DNA of 64,000 nt from Phenylobacterium sp. (GTDB lineage: Bacteria; Pseudomonadota; Alphaproteobacteria; Caulobacterales; Caulobacteraceae). The notes under the pieces are model-generated. The model was given only the letters and a program-made list of their open reading frames with translations, was not told the origin of the DNA and did not search any database. Location of the stretch: assembly GCF_004297125.1 (NCBI RefSeq), contig NZ_SCVD01000019.1, positions 434,001-498,000 on the forward strand. The letters are read 5' to 3'. Shown here in pieces: positions 55,746-63,708 of the stretch (positions are counted from its first letter, which is position 1; every line of letters starts with the position of its first letter). Position numbers and translations under genes: made by a program.

Positions 55746-58324
55746 TCCGCGGCCCTTCGCTGGTGGCGGGCCAACGCGGCGCGGACGTCCCGCAGCTTCG
55801 GCGGCTTGCTCAGCACCATGTCGATGTTGGGGATGCCCTCGACGCCCGACAGCATCCCCTGGCCCCAGCCGGTCAGCAGGATCACCGGCGTCTCGGGCGA
55901 GGTCGACTTGATCGCGGCGGCCACCTGGCGGCCGTTGATGTACGGCATCCCCAGGTCGGTGATCACCGCGTCGAACGGGAAGCCGTCCTGGCCGGCCACG
56001 AAGGCGTCGATCCCGGCCTGGCCGTCGTTGGCGGGGGTGATCAGGTGCCCGTCGTTGCCCAGGGCGTCGCTCAGCGCCTTCAGCAGCACCGGGTCGTCGT
56101 CCACCAGCAGCAGGCGCATGGGCGAGGGCGCCTCGAGCTCCGCACCCTTCGCGGCGCTGCGCGTCGCGGCCGGGAAGATCAGCGAGAACGTCGTGCCCTG
56201 GCCCGGCGCCGACTGCACGTCCACCTCCGCGCCGTGCCGCTGGGCCACGCCATAGACCATGGCCAGGCCCAGGCCGGTGCCCCGCTCGCCCTTGGTGGTG
56301 AAGAACGGCTCCATGCAACGCCGCCGGGCCTCCGCGTCCATGCCCACGCCGCTGTCGGCCACGTCGATCCGGACCCAGCCGGGCTCGTCGGTCGGGGCGG
56401 TCCGCAGGCTCAGCGTCCCGCCTTCCGGCATGGCGTCGATGGCGTTGAACACCAGGTTGGTCAGGGCCTCGCGGATCTCGCTCTCGGCGCCCAGCACCAG
56501 CGGCATGTCCTGGGCGAGGTCGGTCTCGACGGTCACCACGGCGCCGCGCTGCATCGACATGTCGGCCCACCGCGGGCGGGTCAGGTCCACGACCTGGCGG
56601 GCCAGCTCGTTGAGCTGCAGCGGCGCGCCGGGAAGCTGCGGTTCGCGCTGGCGGTAGAATTCCCGCATCCGGCCGATCGTGTGGCCCACGTCCTCGACCG
56701 CGCGGCGGATCACCTCGAGCTGGTTGCGGCCGGCGGGGCTCAGCCCCTTCTCGGTCTCCAGCATCGCCTCGGTGTAGAGCGCCACTGGCGACAGGGCGTT
56801 GTTGATGTCGTGGGCGATGCCGCTGGCCATCTGGCCCAGCGCCCGCAGCCGCTCCTGCTGCATCACCGACTGCTGGGTCTGCCGAAGGTCGTCGTAGGCC
56901 GCCTGCAGGGCGTCGTAGAGCTCCACCTGGTGGGCGGCCAGGGCGACATGTTCGCTGAGCTGGCGCAGGAACTCGCAGTCCGCGCTCGCGAAGGCGTCGG
57001 GCGCCAGGCGCGCGGCGATGAAGCAGCCGAAGACCTTGCTCTCCATCTGCAGCGGGGCGGCCGCCAGCGACCGCAGCCCCGCCAGGGCAAGCTGGGCCTG
57101 GAACGACGCCTCGATGGCGGAGATGTCGGGCTCGTACAGCACCGCGCCCTGGACGCACTCGGTGAAGTGGTTCGCATCCACGTCGAAGACCATCGGATCC
57201 GGAGCGGCCAGCGACAGGCCCAGCTCCCGGCTCTTCGCCCCCACGGCGGCGACCGTGAGGGTCCGGGCGGCGGCGTCGTAGGTGCAGAGGCAGGCGAAGT
57301 CGACGGGCAGCTGTTCCTCCACGCTGCGCACCGCAACCTGGTAGATGCTGTCCAGGTCCTGGCGGTCGCCGATCGCACGGGTGATCTGGTGCAACAGGCT
57401 GAGCCGCGCCACCTGCTCCAGCGCCTTGGCGTCCGCCCGGCGGCGCTCGGAGCTCTCGCGGTCCAGGTGCTCGTGGGCCGACAGCAGCTCGCTGGTGCGC
57501 TGGGCCACCTGCCGGTCCAGGTCGGCGTTCAGGGCGGCCAGGGCGGTCTCGGCGCCGATGCGGTCGCGCATGTCCTCCGAGGCCATCTTCATGACCCACA
57601 GCAGCAGCACCAAGTAGGCCGCGATCTTCCCGACGTGGGCGATCATGGACTGGCTGTCTGAAGGCGCCTGGGAATAGAGCATCGCCAGATGGCCGAGGAA
57701 GAGGACGCCGCTTGCCGCCGCGATCGGCAAGGTCAGCCGATGGCGGTTGCGAAGCCGCCAGGCCCACATCCCCACGACCAGCCAGAGTAGAGGCGCCCCG
57801 AAGAGCGCCGGCCGCGTCATCCCCAGGAAACCGGGGGGCGAATACGGGGAGACCTGTTGGAACAGCAGGAAGAGCAATCCGGCCAGGGCCACGGTCGCCG
57901 CGGCGAAGCCCCCGATCCCGCCACGATCGCGCGAAAGCCGCCATAGGGCGCCGCCGACCGCGATGGGCAGCAGATAGGCCGAGGGAGACCAGGTCGCGGG
58001 GCGCAGCACGCTGCGCGCATTGGCCAGCGGTGTCAGCACGCCGCCCCAGTCGATGCTGACCAGCACGTGGGTCATGTCGAGCGCGAACGTCAAGCCGAGT
58101 CCGACCGACAGCCACTTCACGAAGGCGCTCTTGGTGCGCGCGCCCATGTCCCAGAGCAGCAGCGCCAGCACGCCCGACAGCACCGCCACCCCGGCGTCCA
58201 GGATCGTGTGGAGCTCGGCATAGTTGGCGGTGGTCATCGCAAGCACCAGCGCGCCGGCCGCGGCAAGCAGCAGGACGACGGCGGCTGCGCGCGGCAGCCC
58301 GCTGGCCCTCGTCAACGCGGTCAT
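55742..58324 (-). CDS. Membrane hybrid histidine kinase (7TM MASE-like, GAF, HisKA-HATPase, REC)
   Basis: 860 residues from ATG 58324 with GAGGG upstream (a TTG 58378 would add 18 residues). The N-terminus has about seven hydrophobic segments (to about 245), a MASE-like sensor fold beginning ANYAELHTILDAGVAVLSG. A coiled coil leads to a GAF domain (about 325-475, LHQITRAIGDRQDLDSIYQV). The HisKA phospho-His is in ASGIAHDINNALSPVALY (about 506), HATPase has VFNAIDAMPEGG and GTGLGLAMVYGVA, and a C-terminal receiver has Asp in AVITDLGMPYING. First gene of a two-kinase operon. Confidence 0.87.
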   Translation of the reverse strand: MTALTRASGLPRAAAVVLLLAAAGALVLAMTTANYAELHTILDAGVAVLSGVLALLLWDMGARTKSAFVKWLSVGLGLTFALDMTHVLVSIDWGGVLTPLANARSVLRPATWSPSAYLLPIAVGGALWRLSRDRGGIGGFAAATVALAGLLFLLFQQVSPYSPPGFLGMTRPALFGAPLLWLVVGMWAWRLRNRHRLTLPIAAASGVLFLGHLAMLYSQAPSDSQSMIAHVGKIAAYLVLLLWVMKMASEDMRDRIGAETALAALNADLDRQVAQRTSELLSAHEHLDRESSERRRADAKALEQVARLSLLHQITRAIGDRQDLDSIYQVAVRSVEEQLPVDFACLCTYDAAARTLTVAAVGAKSRELGLSLAAPDPMVFDVDANHFTECVQGAVLYEPDISAIEASFQAQLALAGLRSLAAAPLQMESKVFGCFIAARLAPDAFASADCEFLRQLSEHVALAAHQVELYDALQAAYDDLRQTQQSVMQQERLRALGQMASGIAHDINNALSPVALYTEAMLETEKGLSPAGRNQLEVIRRAVEDVGHTIGRMREFYRQREPQLPGAPLQLNELARQVVDLTRPRWADMSMQRGAVVTVETDLAQDMPLVLGAESEIREALTNLVFNAIDAMPEGGTLSLRTAPTDEPGWVRIDVADSGVGMDAEARRRCMEPFFTTKGERGTGLGLAMVYGVAQRHGAEVDVQSAPGQGTTFSLIFPAATRSAAKGAELEAPSPMRLLLVDDDPVLLKALSDALGNDGHLITPANDGQAGIDAFVAGQDGFPFDAVITDLGMPYINGRQVAAAIKSTSPETPVILLTGWGQGMLSGVEGIPNIDMVLSKPPKLRDVRAALARHQRRAAE

Positions 58325-58463
58325 CAAAACGACCCTCGGCCCACACACGGTCAACGCGACCGCAACGCCTTGGTGCAATCAGACAGTGTGAGAACTCCTA
58401 TCTCAAGCAATAAGCTGTGCAAGCGCGCAGAAGTTGCGGCCGGCAGACAATCGCCGCCCGGCG

Positions 58464-59669
58464 TCAGGCCGCGCGAAAGCGCAGCGGCATCGCCTTGGGC
58501 CCGGAGATGAAGTTCGACGGCAGCCATTCCACCGGGGCCGCCAGCTCGAAGTCCCGCATCCGGGTCAGCACCTCGCGCAGCATGGCGTCGATCTCGATCC
58601 TGGCGATGTGCTGGCCCAGGCAGCCGTGCGGACCCGTGCCGAAGGCGATGTGCGGGTTCTCCCGCCGGCCGAGGTCCAGCACGTCCGGCCGGTCGAACAC
58701 CGTCGGATCGCGGTTGGCGGCGCCGAAGTACATGACCACCTTGTCGCCCGCCTTGATCGCCTGGCCGGCCAGTTCGGCGTCGCGCCGGGCGGTGCGGCGC
58801 ATGTAGATCACCGGGCTGGTCCAGCGCAGCAGCTCTTCGCGTGCCGTCGGCAGCCGGCCGTCCAGGTCCGCCATCAGCCAGGCGTACTGGTCGGGGTTCT
58901 CCATCAGGGCCAGCAGCCCGCCCGACAGCAGGTTGCGGGTCGTGTCGCCGCCAGCGTCCACCAGCAGCAGGAAGAACAGCAGGAACTCCATGTCCTCCAG
59001 CTTGCGGCCGTCCACCTCGCAGGCCAGAAGCTTGGACGCCAGGTCGTCCCCCGGCCGCGCCCGCTTCTCGGCGATCACCTTCGAGCCGTACTCGAACATC
59101 TTCATCACCGCCTGGCCGCCGGCGCCGGGCGGCAGCGTCTCGGGCGCGGTGTGGATGATCTCGGTCAGCTTGTAGAGCTCCCGCCCGTCCTCCAGCGGCA
59201 GGCCCATTAGCTCCGCGATCACGAACGACGGCATCTCCCCGGCCACCTCGTTCACGAAGTCGCACTCGCCCTTCCGGATCACTGCGTCGACGATCTGCTT
59301 CGCCAGCTCCTGGATGCGCTCGCCGCGCAGCCGCGCCGCGGGCTCGGTGAACTCCGAGCGGATGAGCTTGCGGAACCCGGTGTGCTCCGGCGGGTCCATC
59401 ATCAGCATCATCTTGTAGGGCCCGAACGAGCCGGCCTCGGCCAGCGGGTCGGCGATCATGATGGTGGGCTCGGAGGAATAGGTCTGGAAATCGCGGTCGA
59501 CGCTCCAGACGTCGGCGTGCCGGGTCACGGTCCAGAAGCCCCGCCTTCCCGAACCGGGGCCGTCCGGCTCGTCATGCCAGCGCACCGGGGCGTTCTCGCG
59601 CAGCCAGTCGTACTGCCCGTGTGGCTGTCCGCCCGCGAAGCTGGCCGGCGACAGCAGGTCGATCTTCAT
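58464..59669 (-). CDS. Cytochrome P450 monooxygenase
   Basis: 401 residues from ATG 59669 with GGAGGA upstream. I-helix oxygen groove LLVDAGGDTTRNLLSGG, K-helix ExxR in REELLRWTSPV (Glu-x-x-Arg) and the heme-binding loop IAFGTGPHGCLGQHIAR (axial Cys about residue 349). PPEHTGFRKLI is the C-helix signature. It resembles the soluble class I bacterial P450s oxidising lipids, sterols or terpenoids (CYP124/125-like region), but substrate is not determinable. No ferredoxin or reductase gene adjacent. Confidence 0.92.
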   Translation of the reverse strand: MKIDLLSPASFAGGQPHGQYDWLRENAPVRWHDEPDGPGSGRRGFWTVTRHADVWSVDRDFQTYSSEPTIMIADPLAEAGSFGPYKMMLMMDPPEHTGFRKLIRSEFTEPAARLRGERIQELAKQIVDAVIRKGECDFVNEVAGEMPSFVIAELMGLPLEDGRELYKLTEIIHTAPETLPPGAGGQAVMKMFEYGSKVIAEKRARPGDDLASKLLACEVDGRKLEDMEFLLFFLLLVDAGGDTTRNLLSGGLLALMENPDQYAWLMADLDGRLPTAREELLRWTSPVIYMRRTARRDAELAGQAIKAGDKVVMYFGAANRDPTVFDRPDVLDLGRRENPHIAFGTGPHGCLGQHIARIEIDAMLREVLTRMRDFELAAPVEWLPSNFISGPKAMPLRFRAA

Positions 59670-59732
59670 GGGCCCGCGTCCTCCCTGTTTTCCAGAGAGG
59701 ACGCGCCTTTCCCGCAGGTCAGGCAAGCCGGA

Positions 59733-60401
59733 TCAGAAGGCGATGTTCCAGCTGTCGGACCCGGAGTAGGAGCTCTCCTTGGCGTAGCAGATGAGGCCCG
59801 GCCGCTCGGCGTGGGCGCCCGGCTTGTCCAACTCCCACTTCAGTTGTTTGCAGGGCCAACCGTTGACCGGCTCTTCGCTCATCACGGTGATCAGGCCCTT
59901 CGACTGCGCCCCCTTCCAGCTGAGGGTCTCGCCCAGGGCCATCCCGCCCAGCTTCTTCTCCCAGGCCTTGTAGGACCCATCCAGGCGGACCATCTGCTGC
60001 GCCCAGGCGTCATAGCTGTAGCCGCCTTCGCAATCGCTGCAGCGGACCTTGCTGAACTCCACGAAGGCCTTCTTCCCGGCCTCGAGCTCGGGGGAGAAGT
60101 CGAGGTCGGAGGGGTATCTCACCGTCCGGGCGCCGGCGTTGGTCGGCCAGGGCGCCGGGCCGGAAGTGGCAGCCGCCTGGTCGGTCTGGGCGTCTTGCGT
60201 GGGCTGGGCGGCCTCCTCCTGCGCCTCGCCGCCAGCCGCTGCGGCCGGCGTCGGCGGGGTGGCGGCGTTCTGGATTGCGGCGGCGGCGGCCTGACGGGCC
60301 AGGTTCTTCAGGAACCCGCTCTGGGCCGCCGCGGGCCCCGCCAGCGCCAGGCAAAGGCCGGCGGCCAGCAGGATGGTGCGCGGGGAAACTGACGTCGACA
60401 T
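59733..60401 (-). CDS. Secreted hypothetical protein
   Basis: 222 residues from ATG 60401 with GGAG upstream. A signal peptide (TILLAAGLCLALAGPAAAQ) precedes a 55-residue Ala/Pro/Gln/Thr-rich linker and a globular domain (about 85-222) with four cysteines (VRCSDCEGG, WPCKQL, LICYA) and Trp-rich SDSWNIAF at the end. CxxC near an aromatic-rich domain suggests a disulfide-stabilised periplasmic fold. Not recognised. Confidence 0.6.
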   Translation of the reverse strand: MSTSVSPRTILLAAGLCLALAGPAAAQSGFLKNLARQAAAAAIQNAATPPTPAAAAGGEAQEEAAQPTQDAQTDQAAATSGPAPWPTNAGARTVRYPSDLDFSPELEAGKKAFVEFSKVRCSDCEGGYSYDAWAQQMVRLDGSYKAWEKKLGGMALGETLSWKGAQSKGLITVMSEEPVNGWPCKQLKWELDKPGAHAERPGLICYAKESSYSGSDSWNIAF

Positions 60402-60605
60402 GCAAACTCCAATGAGGCGGGCGGACCGGGCGCTGAAGCCAGGCCGCGGCGGGCGGCCGTGTCTCACGCGCTCCGCGCGGCCGCGCCAGCCTGTTGCGTC
60501 GAATGCGGGCGTGGCGTCGACGGGCGGGGCCGAGACCTTCGCCGAACGTAGGTTCCCTGACCCTCGCTCGCTGTCCTAAGGTGCGCGGGGTTGGGGAGCT
60601 TGCGC

Positions 60606-61178
60606 ATGAACGGCATCGTCTGGATCGTCATCGCGGTGGCGGTCGTCGGCCTCTACGTCTGGTACGCCGCCATCGTGAAGCGGAAGAACCGCGTGGCCGA
60701 GGCGCTGTCCGGGATCGACGTCCAGCTCTCCCAGCGCCACGAGCTGATCCCGAACATCCTGGCCATCGCCAAGCGTTACCTGGCGCATGAGCAGACGCTG
60801 CTGGCCGACATCGCCCGCCTGCGCACCACGGGCCAGGAGCGGCTGGGCAGCGCGGATCCCAAGGCCATCGCCGAGAAATTCACCGCCGAGAACCAGCTCA
60901 CCGCCGGCCTCGGCCGCCTGTTCGCCGTCGCCGAGGGCTATCCCGAGCTCAAGAGCGACGCCCTGATGGTCAGGGCCCAGGCGACCTACCAGGAAGTGGA
61001 GACCAACGTCGCCGCCGCCCGGCGCTTCTACAACGCCTCGGTCACGGCGCTGCGGAACGCCTGCCAGATCTTCCCCGGCCAGCTGGTCGCCGCCCTGGCC
61101 GGCGTGGGCCACCTCCCGCCCTTCTTCGAGGCGCCCGCCGAGCACCGCGGCCCGGTGAACGCCGCCGATCACCTGTGA
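60606..61178 (+). CDS. LemA family protein
   Basis: 190 residues from ATG 60606 with GGGGAG upstream. An N-terminal membrane helix (GIVWIVIAVAVVGLYVWYAAI) precedes a three- to four-helix LemA domain: RVAEALSGIDVQLSQRHELIPNILAIAKRYL, EGYPELKSDALMVRAQATYQEVET, VAAARRFYNASVTALRN. Small-molecule or membrane-associated role unclear. Overlaps the downstream DUF3137 gene start by 4 bases (GTGA); the pair recurs in many bacteria. Confidence 0.9.
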   Translation: MNGIVWIVIAVAVVGLYVWYAAIVKRKNRVAEALSGIDVQLSQRHELIPNILAIAKRYLAHEQTLLADIARLRTTGQERLGSADPKAIAEKFTAENQLTAGLGRLFAVAEGYPELKSDALMVRAQATYQEVETNVAAARRFYNASVTALRNACQIFPGQLVAALAGVGHLPPFFEAPAEHRGPVNAADHL

Positions 61179-62359
61179 GCGAACGCCCCGCCCGCCCGGG
61201 CGCGGCGACCGCGCTGTTCGGGGCCCTGGCCCTGGGCGCGGTGGTTGCGGTCGCCATCGCCTGGTCGTCGATCCACAAGACTCCCGGCCTGGAGGGTTGG
61301 CTGACCGGCATCTTCGCCGGCCTGTTCCTGGGCCTGATGGTGGCCGGGGCGGGGGCCTGGGCGGTGATGCTGTTGGCGCCGCGCCCCGCCCGTCGGGCCG
61401 CCGAGCAGGAGCCCGCGACCTACCAGCCCGACGATGAGCTCGGCCGGGTGCTGGCCGAGCTGGAGGTGGCCCGGCTCGACACGCAGCGCCGCATCAACGC
61501 CGGGGCGGTCTGGCGCATCCCACTCTGTATCCTGGGCGCCGTGCTGCTCTGGCTCGCGACCCAGTTCGGCGACGATCCCGCCGATGTCGGCGACCTCCTG
61601 ATGTTCATGGGCGCGGGCGCTTTCGGCGGCTACTTCTGGGCCGCCTCGGCGCTCAGCCAGGCCTACCGCAGGCTCTACAAGGAGCGCGTGCTGCCGCGGC
61701 TGGCCGCCGGCTTCGGCGCGCTGGCCTGGCGGCCGGCCCAGCCGCCGCTGGAGGAGTTCCGGCGCCACCGCCTGTTCCCCGACTGGGACGCCTGCGAGGC
61801 CGAGGACGAGATCTTCGGCGACTACCGCGGCATGCCGCTGTCCATCATCGAGCTGAAGCTGACCAAGGGCTCCGGCAAGAACGAGCGCACGGTCTTCCAT
61901 GGCCTCGCCGCCGCGGTCTCCCTGCCGCGCGGCCTGCGTGGCACGACGGTGGTCGTCCCCGACCGGGGCATGTTCGGCAACCTCGCCGAACGCCTTCGTG
62001 GCGGTCCTTGCCAGCCGGTGCGCCTGGAGGATCCGGCCTTCGAGAAGGCCTACGAGGTCTATGGCTCCGACCAGGTCTCGGCCCGCGCCCTGCTGACGCC
62101 CGCCTTCATGGAGCGGTTCCTGGCCTTCGCGGGCGCGGGCCATTTCGGCGCGCCCGCCGCCCTGGTCCAGGACAACCGCCTGCTGATGGCGTTGGGGAAC
62201 ATGGGCGGCAGCGACCTTTTCGAGCCGCCCAGCTACCGCAAGCCCGCCGCTGGCCGTGAGGCCCTGACCCGACTCCACGAGGACATCGCCTCGGTGCTCA
62301 AGGCCGCCGACGCCGTCATCGACCTGGACCAGGCCGCTCGCCTCCAGCCTCGCGCCTAG
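61175..62359 (+). CDS. DUF3137-like membrane protein
   Basis: 394 residues from GTG 61175. Two membrane-helix pairs lie in the first 165 residues (ALGAVVAVAIAWS, LMVAGAGAWAVMLLAP, then two around 115-160), followed by a cytoplasmic domain (DWDACEAEDEIFGDYRGMPLSIIELKLTK, ERTVFHGLAAAVSLP, TTVVVPDRGMFGNLAERL). Matches the DUF3137 pattern commonly adjacent to LemA. Function unknown, envelope-related. Confidence 0.75.
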   Translation: MSERPARPGAATALFGALALGAVVAVAIAWSSIHKTPGLEGWLTGIFAGLFLGLMVAGAGAWAVMLLAPRPARRAAEQEPATYQPDDELGRVLAELEVARLDTQRRINAGAVWRIPLCILGAVLLWLATQFGDDPADVGDLLMFMGAGAFGGYFWAASALSQAYRRLYKERVLPRLAAGFGALAWRPAQPPLEEFRRHRLFPDWDACEAEDEIFGDYRGMPLSIIELKLTKGSGKNERTVFHGLAAAVSLPRGLRGTTVVVPDRGMFGNLAERLRGGPCQPVRLEDPAFEKAYEVYGSDQVSARALLTPAFMERFLAFAGAGHFGAPAALVQDNRLLMALGNMGGSDLFEPPSYRKPAAGREALTRLHEDIASVLKAADAVIDLDQAARLQPRA

Positions 62360-62383
62360 CCTGCGTCACGCTGTCATCGACCT

Positions 62384-62468
62384 ACCCAAAATGGGGTTAT
62401 GGCCCTCGGCTTTACTGAAAATTTTGATCTGCGGGCCATTGCAGAGGGGCATTCCCAAATTTGGGAAT
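62384..62468 (+). promoter_or_regulatory. Two related dyad-symmetric sites upstream of the pseudo-receiver gene
   Basis: ATTCCCAAATTTGGGAAT at 62451-62468 is an 18-base perfect palindrome, 26 bases before the start codon. ACCCAAAATGGGGT at 62384-62397 shares the CCCAAA-T-GGG core. The region between is AT-rich. They look like a pair of operator sites for one DNA-binding dimer. Confidence 0.55.
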
Positions 62469-62494
62469 CCTGAGAAGAGCCCGCGCCCTCGGAC

Positions 62495-63112
62495 ATGAGC
62501 TTCGTCGATCCCAGCCTCGCGAACCTCGGATCGCGTATCGACCTGCGCAAGGCGACGATCCTGCTGGTCGAGCCCAACAACCAGGCGATGGACGTTCTGG
62601 CGTCGATCTTCCTGGGCTTCGGCGCCACCCACTGCCTCAAGGCCACGTCGTTCGAGGAGGCCCAGCAGGCCGTCCACGGCGCGCCGGTCGACCTCATCGC
62701 CTGCGAGGCCACGCTCCAGCCGGACCAGCCGGACGGCTATGAGTTCGTGAGCTGGCTCCGCCGCTCCGGCCTGGAGCCCAACGCCTTCGCACCGGTCCTG
62801 CTGCTGTCGTCGCACACGAGCAGCCGCAACGTCTCGCGGGCCCGGGACTGCGGCGCCCACTTCATGGTCACCAAGCCGCTGGCGCCCGCCGTGCTCCTGC
62901 AGCGCATCGTGTGGATCGCCCAGCACAACCGCACCTTCGTGAGCTGCGACGTCTATACCGGCCCCGATCGCCGCTTCCAGAACCTGGGCCCGCCCGACGG
63001 GGTCGGCCGCCGCCACAACGACCTCCCGGCGGAGGTCGGCGCGGTCGCGGGCGCCAACATGGACCAGGACGAGATCGACAGCCTCCTCACGCCGAAAAAG
63101 GTCGTCCGATGA
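62495..63112 (+). CDS. Pseudo-receiver protein with FliM-like C-terminal peptide
   Basis: 205 residues. A CheY-like fold (about 20-140): TILLVEPNNQ in place of the acidic DD pair, VDLIACEATLQPDQPDGYEF where the phospho-acceptor Asp is replaced by Glu71, VLLLSSHTSS and VTKPLAPA retaining the Lys. Phosphorylation at the usual site is unlikely, and the Glu could mimic a permanently active state. A basic segment (YTGPDRRFQNLG, GRRHNDLP) follows. The C-terminus MDQDEIDSLLTPKKVVR (189-205) resembles the FliM N-terminal CheY-binding sequence (SQxEIDALL). Overlaps the next gene (ATGA). Confidence 0.75.
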   Translation: MSFVDPSLANLGSRIDLRKATILLVEPNNQAMDVLASIFLGFGATHCLKATSFEEAQQAVHGAPVDLIACEATLQPDQPDGYEFVSWLRRSGLEPNAFAPVLLLSSHTSSRNVSRARDCGAHFMVTKPLAPAVLLQRIVWIAQHNRTFVSCDVYTGPDRRFQNLGPPDGVGRRHNDLPAEVGAVAGANMDQDEIDSLLTPKKVVR

Positions 63113-63588
63113 GTTCGGTCAGCTACATCCGCCGCCCGAACCGGCTGGGCAAGCTCATCTCCACGCCCGGCGGCCGCAAGCTGGGCGAGGCCGTCGCCAC
63201 GGCCGAGGCGAACATCGAGTCCCTGCGCCCGGGCCTGCTGGCCGAGGTGGACCAGGCGCTGGAGGGCCTGCGCGAGGCCGCCGGCCGCAACGACGTCGCC
63301 TCGCACGCCGAGGTCTACAAGCGCGCCACCGCGGTCGTCAGCTTCGCCGGCCTCTGTGGCCTCACCCGCGTCGGGGAGGTGGCCTACAATCTCTGCGAAT
63401 TGTCGGACCGCTACATCGACGCCGGCGTCTGGAACGAGGCCGCGATCGCCGCCCACATCCAGACCATGAGCGTGCTGCGCATGGCCAACCTGCCCGACGA
63501 CTCGCCGGAGGCCGAGGCGGTGCTGGACGGCCTGAAGACCCTGGTCCGGCGCGCGGAGGAACGGGCCGCCGCCGCCGAGTCCTCCTGA
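63109..63588 (+). CDS. Small helical protein, possible Hpt-like partner of the pseudo-receiver
   Basis: 159 residues from ATG 63109. Predicted all-helical, with a basic N-terminus (YIRRPNRLGKLIS). HAEVYKRATAVVSFAGLCGL-TRVGEVAYNLCEL (about 66-98) recalls the Hpt helix HxxKGxxxxxG, but the canonical His-x-x-Lys-Gly is absent; His66 is nearby. Could be a histidine-free phosphotransfer-fold adaptor or unrelated. Translationally coupled to the pseudo-receiver gene. A GC stem (63597-63622) follows. Confidence 0.55.
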   Translation: MSSVSYIRRPNRLGKLISTPGGRKLGEAVATAEANIESLRPGLLAEVDQALEGLREAAGRNDVASHAEVYKRATAVVSFAGLCGLTRVGEVAYNLCELSDRYIDAGVWNEAAIAAHIQTMSVLRMANLPDDSPEAEAVLDGLKTLVRRAEERAAAAESS

Positions 63589-63596
63589 AACGACAA

Positions 63597-63622
63597 CGGC
63601 CCCGATCCGAAGACCGGGGCCG
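63597..63622 (+). terminator. Probable terminator hairpin
   Basis: CGGCCCCG (63597-63604) and CGGGGCCG (63615-63622) form a perfect 8-base stem 8 bases after the upstream stop codon. No T-run, so moderate confidence. Confidence 0.5.
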
Positions 63623-63708
63623 CTGCAGCGCATCGGAAAAATACGCAATCCGAACGCGCCGAAGGGCCTATGTAGGCGCTCGCTTCAAACAACAAGCGTG
63701 GCCGTTCG

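Noticed and set aside
54159..58346. Single 1395-codon frame spanning both hybrid kinases
   Set aside because: Only the 54159-55745 part encodes conserved domains; the upstream part is a shadow of the membrane kinase, which stops at 55742 in another frame.
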